A stretch of DNA of 38,879 nucleotides from Bacteroidales bacterium (GTDB lineage: Bacteria; Bacteroidota; Bacteroidia; Bacteroidales; UBA3663): NCBI GenBank assembly GCA_017618715.1, contig JAFZTS010000075.1, forward strand, positions 1-38,879, read 5' to 3'. The translations under genes and the position numbers were made by a program. The notes below the pieces were generated by a model. It was not told the origin of the DNA and did no database searches. It worked only from the letters and a program-made list of their open reading frames with translations. Positions 32,267-38,879 of this stretch are shown here, in pieces; the stretch's first letter is position 1; every line of letters starts with the position of its first letter.

Positions 32267-33379
32267 ATGAAAAAAGCCATCGCCGCACTGGCAATCATAG
32301 CCGCCCTCATCGCTGCAATACTAATGTTCTCGTCGCGCTTCAAGGTGACGGACAACATCTACGTGGAGTGGCAGGGTGAAAGGGTAGCCATCAGAGGCGA
32401 GGGCTCGGCAGGGCTGAAATGGACCATCAATCGGGGCTTCCTCTCGATGACTGCCAACGAGACCGTGGGCAAGAACCTGAAGATCCATCTGAGCGGAGAA
32501 TGTGCGAACGGACAGTTCGAACTCACGGCAACGAAAAGGACATTTGTCCGGCTCGAAGGATTGAAGCTGCTGAACCCTACTGACGTAGCCCTTGTGTTCA
32601 AAGGCAATAAACCCACTTTTCTCACTTTGGCCGATGACACGGAAAATACCCTCGGTGACGCGGGTATCGAAGCCAGTGGAGACCTTACCATTGGCGGTGA
32701 CGGTTCGCTGACCATCATCGCTCAAGGAACAGGGCACAAAGGCATCAACATTGAGGGGAATCTCAAGATCAAGGACGACCCGACACTCACCATCACGACG
32801 AGTGGACAACCCGAACGCATGCAATTGCTTCCTGAATCAGTATGGTTAGGCAAAGGTCCTGGCCTTCCTCCGAATGTGGGAGAAGGAGACCGTCTTCCCC
32901 CTCCTCCCCCAGGTTTCGTTCGCTACGACTTTTCGGGAACTGCCAAGGCTATCAAGGCGCAGGGAACCATCCTCATCGAAGGAGGCACCATTACGCTATC
33001 GACCTGCACACCGGGAGCAGAAGGATTGGAATCGAAAAGGGATATCATCATCAACGGCGGCATCCTGAACGTCGATGCCTACGACGATGCCATCAATGCC
33101 CTGATGACCATGACCGTAAATGGCGGCATCGTCAATGCCAAGAGTTCCCACAACGACGGCATCGACATCAACGGGGGTCAACTCAAACCTTGGGCAACCT
33201 CCATTCCTAAAAATTTCGATCCACAGCGTGCCAAGGAATTAGCCGGTCAGCCTACGTATTTCCAAACAGGCGGCAGCGTCACGGCTCGCACCACTGCTGG
33301 ACCGCCCGAGGAGGGCCTCGACACCGACCATGTCCCCATCAGCCATACTGGGGGCGAATTGAACATTTTGGACAAATAA
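32267..33379 (+). CDS. carbohydrate-binding domain (Cthe_2159-like) protein with N-terminal membrane anchor
   Basis: The start MKKAIAALAIIAALIAAILMFSS gives 370 residues. The frame is open nine codons further, but those codons overlap the promoter. One N-terminal hydrophobic segment acts as signal or anchor. The rest is a glycine-rich, repetitive right-handed beta-helix-like sequence: LTIGGDGSLTIIAQGTGHKG, NLKIKDDPTLTITTSG, AIKAQGTILIEGGTITLST, RDIIINGGILNVDAYDDAIN and MTVNGGIVNAKSSHNDGIDI. This is typical of the Cthe_2159 family, whose founding member binds acidic polysaccharide such as polygalacturonic acid. A Pro-rich loop (RLPPPPPGF) lies near residue 210. It is divergent from the DUF3857 operon across the repeat array. 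No catalytic residues can be assigned. Confidence 0.8.
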   Translation: MKKAIAALAIIAALIAAILMFSSRFKVTDNIYVEWQGERVAIRGEGSAGLKWTINRGFLSMTANETVGKNLKIHLSGECANGQFELTATKRTFVRLEGLKLLNPTDVALVFKGNKPTFLTLADDTENTLGDAGIEASGDLTIGGDGSLTIIAQGTGHKGINIEGNLKIKDDPTLTITTSGQPERMQLLPESVWLGKGPGLPPNVGEGDRLPPPPPGFVRYDFSGTAKAIKAQGTILIEGGTITLSTCTPGAEGLESKRDIIINGGILNVDAYDDAINALMTMTVNGGIVNAKSSHNDGIDINGGQLKPWATSIPKNFDPQRAKELAGQPTYFQTGGSVTARTTAGPPEEGLDTDHVPISHTGGELNILDK

Positions 33380-33420
33380 CTGATGATTTCCCATGTCATT
33401 CGTCACATACACCTGCATTA

Positions 33421-33463
33421 TATCCCAAAAATTTGCAGGCGTATGCCTTTTTCTGTATCTTTG
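33421..33463 (+). promoter_or_regulatory. complete promoter without an annotated gene downstream
   Basis: TTTG (33432-33435), 20 nt, then TATCTTTG (33456-33463) is a full consensus match. The block TATCCCAAAAATTTG (33421-33435) recurs with one change at 34911-34925 upstream of the barrel gene. The spacer holds AGGC-GTAT-GCCT followed by T residues, which might act as a weak terminator for the preceding gene. Downstream there is only a 19-codon ORF and then the 3' end of a convergent gene. Confidence 0.6.
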
Positions 33464-33506
33464 CAGCATCCATTTCGACAAATCGAAAACAAAAGTGGAT
33501 AATAAC

Positions 33507-33566
33507 ATGAATGGTCGCTTCGCTCAAAATCTCTCAAAATCTTTTCGAAAATCCATCATCAACTAA
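33507..33566 (+). CDS. putative 19-residue small ORF
   Basis: ATG at 33507 to TAA at 33566 encodes MNGRFAQNLSKSFRKSIIN, a basic peptide (five Arg/Lys). It lies 43 nt after the -7 box of a full promoter and has an A-rich upstream region. It could be a genuine small protein, a leader of a small RNA, or the 5' remnant of a gene lost when the convergent protease gene arrived. There is no homology that I recognise. Confidence 0.25.
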   Translation: MNGRFAQNLSKSFRKSIIN

Positions 33567-33585
33567 AGGCACTTGGCAAACAGAT

Positions 33586-34776
33586 TTACCATCTCTTTTT
33601 AGCCTCTAAAGAAATATGTTTCTTTATGCCATCTGAACTAATGATATCCAGAGTATGCTTGGGCGTTTTTTGGATATTGTCTTCTTCGTCCCAAGTGTAA
33701 CCACGGACGTCTTTCCCATTGACTGCCACAATGGTATCGCCCAGTTCCATCCCTGCTCTGACAGCATCGCCATTTCTAGTAAGCCAACTCACCACCCATC
33801 CACGGCAGATGTCTGTGCGGTTACGAAAGCCGTAATCGTATGTCGGCTTATTGACAGATATTTCCTTGAAACGGAGTAGATATAGAGACCTATCACTAAT
33901 GTCAATAATGATATTATAATTCTCCCAAATATCATTGCCTATCACTCCAATATAGGGGCGGTCGCTGAATGAACCTGTTCCTTCGGGGATGTATGAAATG
34001 GCTTTCTTGCGAATGGTATCACTGCCAATGATGATTAGATCTGACATCATATCGACAATCAATTCCTTCTCTTTTTCGCCGATGCCGAACTGCATCGCAT
34101 CCGAAATATATCTTTTGCCAGAGATGGAATCAAGTTGATATTGCTTAACTGCCTGAGCTGTGAAATCAACTGTACTAGGACTACCTGTATCCATAACATA
34201 CCATCCCTTGACACTATCGGACTTAATGATGGTTTCTGCTTGCAGCATAATCCTATTATTCATATATCGAATGGGTAGTTTGATGTAGCCGTCAGTATTA
34301 GGCAATCCCTTCTTGTACCGTTTGAGGTAATGGTGCTCAAAGTTGATTTCAAACGGGTAGTCAACAATGTCCCTGATGCCACAAATGCCATCAACATGGC
34401 AGTGTAAAACGTCTCTTAGTTTTAGTATAGGTACTATTCCATAGTTTTCATCGATGCTTCCAATTTTCACTTTTGTCCTGTCTTCAATTATCTTGACTTT
34501 TGCTTTTCCTGCTCCACCGCCAGTAATCGCATCACCTATCCTTTGTGGCTTCCATCTGGAACGTACCAGAAAGACGCTATCCACCCCAAACAAATCAGCA
34601 GCTCCCGTATCAAAGACTATATTACTATCGATGGAATCATTGATAGTAGAACGAACAATAAGATGCCCATGATATAGGAATGGTATGCTATCACAAGTCT
34701 GTGCCATTGATAACGTAGCTACCAACAGTATCACTGAAAGAAGCAGAAATCGCTTAATTTGTTTAGATTTATTCAT
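33586..34776 (-). CDS. exported aspartic protease-like protein with two DTG motifs and a PDZ domain
   Basis: The start MNKSKQIKRFLLLSVILLVATLSMAQ gives 396 residues. An ATG 15 nt upstream (34791) is possible; longer frames would run into the promoter. After the signal peptide come two retropepsin-like halves. The first has NIVFDTGAADLFGV (D56-T57-G58) and the second has GWYVMDTGSPSTVDF (D196-T197-G198); an ICGIRDIVDY segment lies between them. The last 70 residues are PDZ-like (SWLTRNGDAVRAGMELGDTIVAVNGKDVRG). Bacterial homologues usually pair an aspartyl-protease region with a PDZ domain. The two Asp motifs on one chain would allow an active monomer. It is convergent with the small-ORF promoter and divergent from the barrel gene. 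Confidence 0.82.
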   Translation of the reverse strand: MNKSKQIKRFLLLSVILLVATLSMAQTCDSIPFLYHGHLIVRSTINDSIDSNIVFDTGAADLFGVDSVFLVRSRWKPQRIGDAITGGGAGKAKVKIIEDRTKVKIGSIDENYGIVPILKLRDVLHCHVDGICGIRDIVDYPFEINFEHHYLKRYKKGLPNTDGYIKLPIRYMNNRIMLQAETIIKSDSVKGWYVMDTGSPSTVDFTAQAVKQYQLDSISGKRYISDAMQFGIGEKEKELIVDMMSDLIIIGSDTIRKKAISYIPEGTGSFSDRPYIGVIGNDIWENYNIIIDISDRSLYLLRFKEISVNKPTYDYGFRNRTDICRGWVVSWLTRNGDAVRAGMELGDTIVAVNGKDVRGYTWDEEDNIQKTPKHTLDIISSDGIKKHISLEAKKRW

Positions 34777-34832
34777 TAATAGTTTTGTCATATTTCTATC
34801 CGATGAAACAGTCGGATTATGTTTGTAGGGTA

Positions 34833-34840
34833 CAAAGATA
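34833..34840 (-). promoter_or_regulatory. -7 box of the aspartic protease gene
   Basis: On the minus strand this is TATCTTTG followed by TACCC, an exact box. It excludes starts upstream of about 34826 and leaves the ATGs at 34791 and 34776. No TTTG was seen at -33. Confidence 0.6.
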
Positions 34841-34910
34841 CGTATAATTATCCATATATGCACTGAAAATTATTTAAAAAAATGACCAAACATCACAAAT
34901 TTGCGCAGAA

Positions 34911-34953
34911 TATCCCAGAAATTTGGTTTTTTCCGCAACTATTCGTATCTTTG
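34911..34953 (+). promoter_or_regulatory. promoter of the outer-membrane barrel gene
   Basis: TTTG (34922-34925), 20 nt, then TATCTTTG (34946-34953) is a full match. The upstream block TATCCCAGAAATTTG (34911-34925) is 14/15 identical to 33421-33435. The leader from here to the ATG at 35106 is about 145 nt, long for this window. Confidence 0.75.
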
Positions 34954-35000
34954 TAGTGTCGAAAACATATATTTGCCCAAACCTTTGTCTCGACCAAGAA

Positions 35001-35091
35001 ATGATGGTCATGTACAGATGGACGGAGCACAAGCCGCCTGATTCCTGATAAATGGAATTAAATGAACAGAAAACAATTGAATTTTATATAA
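35001..35091 (+). promoter_or_regulatory. leader with two very short upstream ORFs
   Basis: The barrel-gene leader contains ATG (35001) to TGA (35048), encoding MMVMYRWTEHKPPDS, and ATG (35062) to TAA (35091), encoding MNRKQLNFI. The second stops 14 nt before the barrel start. Either could act as a leader peptide; equally they may be chance. Confidence 0.25.
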
Positions 35092-35105
35092 TATAAGGAA
35101 AAAAG

Positions 35106-37505
35106 ATGAAAACTATAGTTATCATGAAGAGATGGATGGCAATGATGGCCTTGATGATGATAACATCGATGACTTTCGCAGCGACACAGGATGTGGGCGG
35201 ATGCGTGACCAACCAGAACGGCGATCCGCTCGAATTTGTCAACGTGTCGTTGCTTTCGGCAGACTCCATCTACATCCAAGGAGCTACAACCAACGACAAA
35301 GGTCGTTTCCTCATCGAGAGCCCTGTGAAGGGTTGCATCCTCCGATTGTCCTACATCGGCTATCATACACGATACATCGATGTCAATGATGCCAACGTGG
35401 GAACAATTCGGATGGAGGAAGACAAACAGTTGTTGAGCGAGATTATCGTGAAGGGACAGATGCCGAAGACCAAGCTCACCGGCAATTCGATGGTGACCAC
35501 CGTTCAGGGAACCATCCTCGGACAATCGGGAACAGCACAGGAGATGCTGGCCAAGGTGCCGGGCATGACAGCCAAGGGCGAAGAACTCGAAGTGCTGGGC
35601 AAAGGCACACCTATAATATATATCAATGGGCGGAAGATGCAGGACAAGAATGAACTGAAGCAACTCCGTTCGGAGGAGATTCAGAGCGTGGAAGTCATCA
35701 CCAATCCCGGTGCACTGTACGACGCTACCGTTTCGTCGGTGGTTCGGATCAAGACCATCCGACGCGAGGGCGATGGCTTCGGCTACGACTTGAGCCTCGG
35801 CAACAGCCAGGACCTCACCTTCGGACAAAGCGACCCCAACGCCCAGCTGAACCTGCGCTACCGTCACAACAACCTCGACCTGTTTGGAATGGTGAACTAT
35901 TGGAAATGGGATGAGGTGACCAGGTTTTACGACACTTCATCGTTCTTTCTGCCTTCCGACCATGGTGTCAAAAGCATCTTCCAGGACTCCCATTCGAAAA
36001 ACCATTATCATGACAACGGAATCGACTGTAACCTGGGATTCAACTGGCAGATTGCCGAGGGTCATTCCATGGGAGCAAGAATCACGCGCCATGACAGATT
36101 CGACGCTGGCACAGATTTGACAGTGGACACCGACATCGAGCATCGCTATCCCAATGCACCGGATATCGTGAAAGAGAACAATGCCTCCGACCAACACGAA
36201 CATCGACGTACGCCCTACAGTTGGGAAGGCAATGCCTATTACAATGGCCAAGCGGGCAAGCTGGGCATCGACCTCAACGTCGATTTCGTGTCAAACGAAC
36301 TGAATGTCGAGAATGATATCGACGAACTCAAGGATTATTCCATCCGCAACACCATGATTCAGGAGAATCGAAGCACCTCGCGGCTTTGGGCCACCAAGCT
36401 CGTGCTGACCTATCCTATCTGGAAGGGGCGACTGGAGGCCGGTACGGAGATGAGTTTCGTTTCACGTTCCAACAGTTCAAGCATCACCAACTATCCTCTG
36501 CCATCGTCCGACTCAAAGGTGAAGGAGAGCAACGTGGCCGCCTTCGCCGCTTACAACGTAGAGCTTCAAAAGGTTGGAAGCATCAGCGCCGGTGTTCGCT
36601 ATGAACACGTTGGTTTCGACTATACCGACTATCTCGATGCCGGAAACAACAGGAAGCGCTATCAGGACGAGTTGTTCCCAAACATCTCATGGGCAAGGGC
36701 TTTCGGCCCTGTGCAGACCTCGCTGGCCTACAACTTCAGGACCATTCGCCCGAACTACCAAGACCTGAGCGACCGAATCACCTACATCAACTCGTATATG
36801 CTGTTTCAAGGTGACCCGACGCTGAAGAACGCCACAATGCAGGAAGTGAGCCTCAATGCCCGCTACAAATGGGTCAACCTATTTGCAGCCTACGAGCGTC
36901 GCGACAACACCCTTTCACAGTTGCCCTTCGCCTACAACAACGAGGGCGTGGTGATCATGAAACGCGTCAACCTGTCCGATCCCGTGTGCAACCTCGCCGT
37001 CTTCCTTTCGGCCAATCCCACCTTCGGCGTCTGGAGCCCGAACTGGACCGTAGGCGGACAGAAGTTCTGGAACACGATGGAGTTTGACGACCCGCGCGAA
37101 GCAACGGGGAAGGTCAAGGAAACCTACACAAAGCCCATCTTCTTCTTCGACATCAACAATGCATTTCGTTTCAAGCACAGCTGGCAATTGGAAGCCAACA
37201 CAACGATTCAAACCAAGGGCGATGTCATCAATTTCCGCATGACCTCAGCTTCCTATAATCTTGGCTTCGTGGTGCAGAAATGCTGGCTTCAAAACGATGC
37301 CCTTTGTCTGCGAGCCAGCATCAGCGACGTATTGCAGCGCAGTGTGCAGGACATGGGGCAAGATTGCGGTGCTTATAGTTTCGATGAAAGCAAGGTACGC
37401 AGCAGTCATCGTCTCGCCGTTTCGCTCCGCTACACCTTCAATGCCACCAAGAGCAAGTACAAGGGTACTGGTGCAGGCAAGGCTGAGCAAGCACGTTTCA
37501 ATTAA
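35106..37505 (+). CDS. TonB-receptor-like outer-membrane beta-barrel protein (CarboxypepD_reg, plug, OMP_b-brl_3)
   Basis: This 799-residue protein has a signal peptide (MKTIVIMKRWMAMMALMMITSMTFA; an internal Met at 35124 is an alternative start). A CarboxypepD_reg domain spans about 27-110 (GGCVTNQNGDPLEFVNVSLL, TNDKGRFLIESP, LRLSYIGYHTRYIDV). A plug-like domain covers about 120-215 (LAKVPGMTAKGEELEVLGKG, PIIYINGRKM, IQSVEVITNPGALYDATVSSVVRIKT). A 22-strand-type barrel rich in aromatic strands continues to the end. This order matches OMP_b-brl_3 family proteins, which are related to TonB-dependent receptors; no SusD partner is present. The substrate is unknown. It is monocistronic, with a strong promoter and long leader. 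Confidence 0.87.
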   Translation: MKTIVIMKRWMAMMALMMITSMTFAATQDVGGCVTNQNGDPLEFVNVSLLSADSIYIQGATTNDKGRFLIESPVKGCILRLSYIGYHTRYIDVNDANVGTIRMEEDKQLLSEIIVKGQMPKTKLTGNSMVTTVQGTILGQSGTAQEMLAKVPGMTAKGEELEVLGKGTPIIYINGRKMQDKNELKQLRSEEIQSVEVITNPGALYDATVSSVVRIKTIRREGDGFGYDLSLGNSQDLTFGQSDPNAQLNLRYRHNNLDLFGMVNYWKWDEVTRFYDTSSFFLPSDHGVKSIFQDSHSKNHYHDNGIDCNLGFNWQIAEGHSMGARITRHDRFDAGTDLTVDTDIEHRYPNAPDIVKENNASDQHEHRRTPYSWEGNAYYNGQAGKLGIDLNVDFVSNELNVENDIDELKDYSIRNTMIQENRSTSRLWATKLVLTYPIWKGRLEAGTEMSFVSRSNSSSITNYPLPSSDSKVKESNVAAFAAYNVELQKVGSISAGVRYEHVGFDYTDYLDAGNNRKRYQDELFPNISWARAFGPVQTSLAYNFRTIRPNYQDLSDRITYINSYMLFQGDPTLKNATMQEVSLNARYKWVNLFAAYERRDNTLSQLPFAYNNEGVVIMKRVNLSDPVCNLAVFLSANPTFGVWSPNWTVGGQKFWNTMEFDDPREATGKVKETYTKPIFFFDINNAFRFKHSWQLEANTTIQTKGDVINFRMTSASYNLGFVVQKCWLQNDALCLRASISDVLQRSVQDMGQDCGAYSFDESKVRSSHRLAVSLRYTFNATKSKYKGTGAGKAEQARFN

Positions 37506-37745
37506 GACACATTGAATTATCTCGATGATACTATAATATGTAACTTACTTAGATAAGTATGTAACCAAAATTAACGATAATTATATGTGGCTTTTCTTAA
37601 CACAAATTATCATGAATTTTACATGAATTAGTATTTTGTAAAGTGGGTAACGTATAGACACTTTCTGAAAAATTTACGTTAATTCGCGATAATTCGTGTT
37701 TAAAGAATAATATGTATAGTTAATTCTGACTAGTTACTTAGTTAG
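37506..37745. other. AT-rich intergenic region with a dyad and repeated TTACTTAG
   Basis: An imperfect 26-bp dyad lies at 37540-37565 (GTAACTTACTTA, GA, TAAGTATGTAAC; two mismatches). Its TTACTTAG core recurs close to the acetyltransferase start near 37733. TTAATTCG and TAATTCG repeat near 37679-37697. A TATTTTG (one base short of the -7 consensus) occurs near 37632. This is the likely promoter and operator region of the next two genes. I could not fix a promoter. Confidence 0.35.
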
Positions 37746-38393
37746 ATGATATTTAATGCAATGAAAACAGAGATACAACCCGAAGATAGTAATCGTGCTG
37801 AAGCATTCCAACTGTGGATGTCATCACCCATGCCCATGGTGACATTGGTGAAGACCATGGACGTCAGTCGGCTGGTAAAGTTGAGCCGTTCGACAGGAAT
37901 GAAGTTTACGATGCTGATGTGCTGGTGTATAGGCAAGGCAGCGAGCCAGGTCGAGGAGTTTTTCACGCTGCCCGTCGATGGAAAGTTGTATCGCTACGAC
38001 AATCTTGCCATTAATGTCATTGTAAAGAACAGCAAGGGAGGCATCAATTCCTGCGACATTCCTTACTCCGATGATATACAGCAATTCAATCGCGATTACC
38101 TGATGCTGACGACCCAGGCTGCGAACCAATGCAAGAGCTCTTTCCTTGAAGACCACATGGTTATTGGCACATCTGCCATGATTGAGACCGAACTCGACTG
38201 CATTGTCAACCAATATACCGACCAATTCTGTAATCCAATGGTGATGTGGGGCAAGTATCGCAAAGGGTGGTTCAAGACCACACTGCCCGTGTCGTTCCAG
38301 TTCCATCATGTCCAGATGGATGGAGGCCATGCTGCCAAGTTCCTCCAGTGTCTGCAAGATGAGATCAATGAGTTGAAATATATACAATTATAA
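37746..38393 (+). CDS. CatA-like O-acetyltransferase (chloramphenicol acetyltransferase family)
   Basis: The 215-residue product (210 if it starts at the Met at 37761, which I find about equally likely) fits CAT trimer subunits of 210-220 residues. The catalytic motif is seen near the C-terminus as FQFHHVQMDGGHAAKFL: the His pair H187-H188, Asp at +4 (D192) and Gly, as in HHAVCDGFH of classical CAT. Other matching segments are GMKFTMLMCWCIGKAASQVEEF, the YDNLAINVIV beta strand and NPMVMWGKYRKGW. CATs transfer acetyl from acetyl-CoA to a hydroxyl. Chromosomal relatives in Bacteroidetes are distant, so drug resistance cannot be assumed. It is followed after 1 nt by a VOC protein, so the two are translationally linked. 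Confidence 0.82.
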   Translation: MIFNAMKTEIQPEDSNRAEAFQLWMSSPMPMVTLVKTMDVSRLVKLSRSTGMKFTMLMCWCIGKAASQVEEFFTLPVDGKLYRYDNLAINVIVKNSKGGINSCDIPYSDDIQQFNRDYLMLTTQAANQCKSSFLEDHMVIGTSAMIETELDCIVNQYTDQFCNPMVMWGKYRKGWFKTTLPVSFQFHHVQMDGGHAAKFLQCLQDEINELKYIQL

Positions 38394-38394
38394 C

Positions 38395-38811
38395 ATGAAA
38401 GAGAATACATCCATTCCTCGGTTTACATGTAACACGGTAGGTCTATTTACAAGCAACAATAAGGCGACCGTTGAGTTCTACACTAAAACTTTCGGCTTCA
38501 CTACCGATTGGGATGGTGTACAGCCAAATGTGGAGATGACATTTGCCAACATGCGCATCATCCTTTTCCCTCGTGAAGCATTCGAGCAGATGGTCTCAAA
38601 GAAATTCCAGTATCCTGAAGGTTTTAACGGCACAATGGAATTGGCCTTCGACGTGCCGACTTTCGCCGATGTTGACAAAGAGTATCAGAATGCTCTCGAA
38701 CATGGCGCAAAGTCCGTACTTCCTCCGACTACTGAACCTTGGGGACAGCGCACTTGCTACGTTGCCGACCCTGATGGGAACCTCATAGAAATAGGATCGT
38801 TTGTTGAATAA
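38395..38811 (+). CDS. VOC family (glyoxalase/bleomycin-resistance-like) protein
   Basis: This 138-residue protein carries two beta-alpha-beta-beta-beta modules. The first runs from CNTVGLFTSNNKATVEFYTK through FGFTTDWDGVQPNVEMTFANMRIILFPRE. The second runs from NGTMELAFDVPTFADVDKEY through LEHGAKSVLPPTTEPWGQRT and ends CYVADPDGNLIEIGSF. Potential metal ligands include Glu in TMELAF and Glu in LIEIGS; the first-module ligand is unclear. VOC proteins include glyoxalases, dioxygenases and antibiotic-binding proteins, and the substrate cannot be read from the sequence. It starts 1 nt after the CAT-like stop codon, suggesting a small detoxification or antibiotic-tolerance operon. That is inference. 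Confidence 0.85.
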   Translation: MKENTSIPRFTCNTVGLFTSNNKATVEFYTKTFGFTTDWDGVQPNVEMTFANMRIILFPREAFEQMVSKKFQYPEGFNGTMELAFDVPTFADVDKEYQNALEHGAKSVLPPTTEPWGQRTCYVADPDGNLIEIGSFVE

Positions 38812-38879
38812 TAGACCCCCTTTTTTACATTGGTGTGGCTTCTATATAACAAATATGTTTTAGGGGTCGTTTCACTCAA

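Noticed and set aside
34968..34975. second -7 box (TATATTTG) for the barrel gene
   Set aside because: The nearest TTTG upstream is only 14 nt away and the box 15 nt earlier is a full consensus match.
35058..35867. 269-codon open frame on the minus strand
   Set aside because: It is antisense to the barrel gene, which has a signal peptide, promoter and recognisable domains.
37746..38811. acquired antibiotic-resistance cassette
   Set aside because: No integrase, insertion-sequence ends or attachment repeats flank the pair, and the CAT-like sequence looks like a distant chromosomal relative.
38814..38868. inverted repeat GACCCC / GGGGTC at the window end as a terminator
   Set aside because: The arms are only 6 bp and 43 nt apart, with no following T-run; likely chance, and the window ends too soon to judge.

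Overview
The window looks like chromosomal DNA of a Bacteroidales bacterium, most likely a Prevotella-type gut or oral species. The reasons are: the -7 box TAnnTTTG (often TATCTTTG), several times with TTTG about 20 nt upstream; few Shine-Dalgarno sequences; and lineage-typical families, namely a C10 (streptopain) protease with a short C-terminal sorting-like tail, DUF4831, DUF5686, DUF3857/transglutaminase proteins, a CarboxypepD_reg/OMP_b-brl_3 outer-membrane protein and a short SerA. No rRNA, tRNA, integrase, transposase or CRISPR array was seen. All calls come from reading the sequence; no database search was run.

Layout. 1-1360 (minus): infC-rpmI-rplT translation operon, rplT cut by the window edge. 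1457-5859 (minus): a BadF-type sugar kinase, a GHL10 glycoside-hydrolase lipoprotein and a Uup-like ABC-F ATPase. 6012-9707 (plus): secreted C10 protease and HemW. 9708-19741 (minus): a tightly packed ten-gene run in the order serC, serA, a degenerate hybrid sensor protein, DUF1015, a Yip1-like membrane protein, smpB, recR, DUF4831, an S41 protease and a dCMP deaminase family protein. 19896-24209 (minus): pheS, luxS, a DUF5686-like barrel and rarA. 24335-25639 (plus): tilS, divergent from pheS. 25655-31478 (minus): three consecutive DUF3857 proteins. 31479-32266: a 788-nt divergent intergenic region holding a 42-bp tandem array. 32267-33379 (plus): a Cthe_2159-like protein. 33586-34776 (minus): an aspartic protease with two DTG motifs and a PDZ domain. 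35106-37505 (plus): a TonB-receptor-like barrel. 37746-38811 (plus): a CAT-like acetyltransferase and a VOC protein.

How the genes fit together. Most of the window is housekeeping: translation (IF-3, L35, L20, PheS, TilS, SmpB), recombination and fork repair (RecR, RarA), serine synthesis, methyl-cycle detoxification or AI-2 production (LuxS), and envelope proteolysis. The accessory part is about 25.6-38.9 kb and is mostly envelope-directed: periplasmic DUF3857 proteins, a signal-anchored beta-helix protein, an exported retropepsin-like protease and a TonB-family barrel.

The most unusual signal is the array of ten contiguous 42-bp units, each with a TTGGCCAA-centred palindrome. It sits almost symmetrically between two divergent promoters. 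Other points of interest are a good promoter driving only a 19-codon ORF and sharing an extended upstream block with the barrel-gene promoter, a 36-bp hairpin element found in front of two genes of the serC run, a sensor protein with eroded catalytic residues inside the serine operon, and an active/inactive split among the three DUF3857 paralogues.
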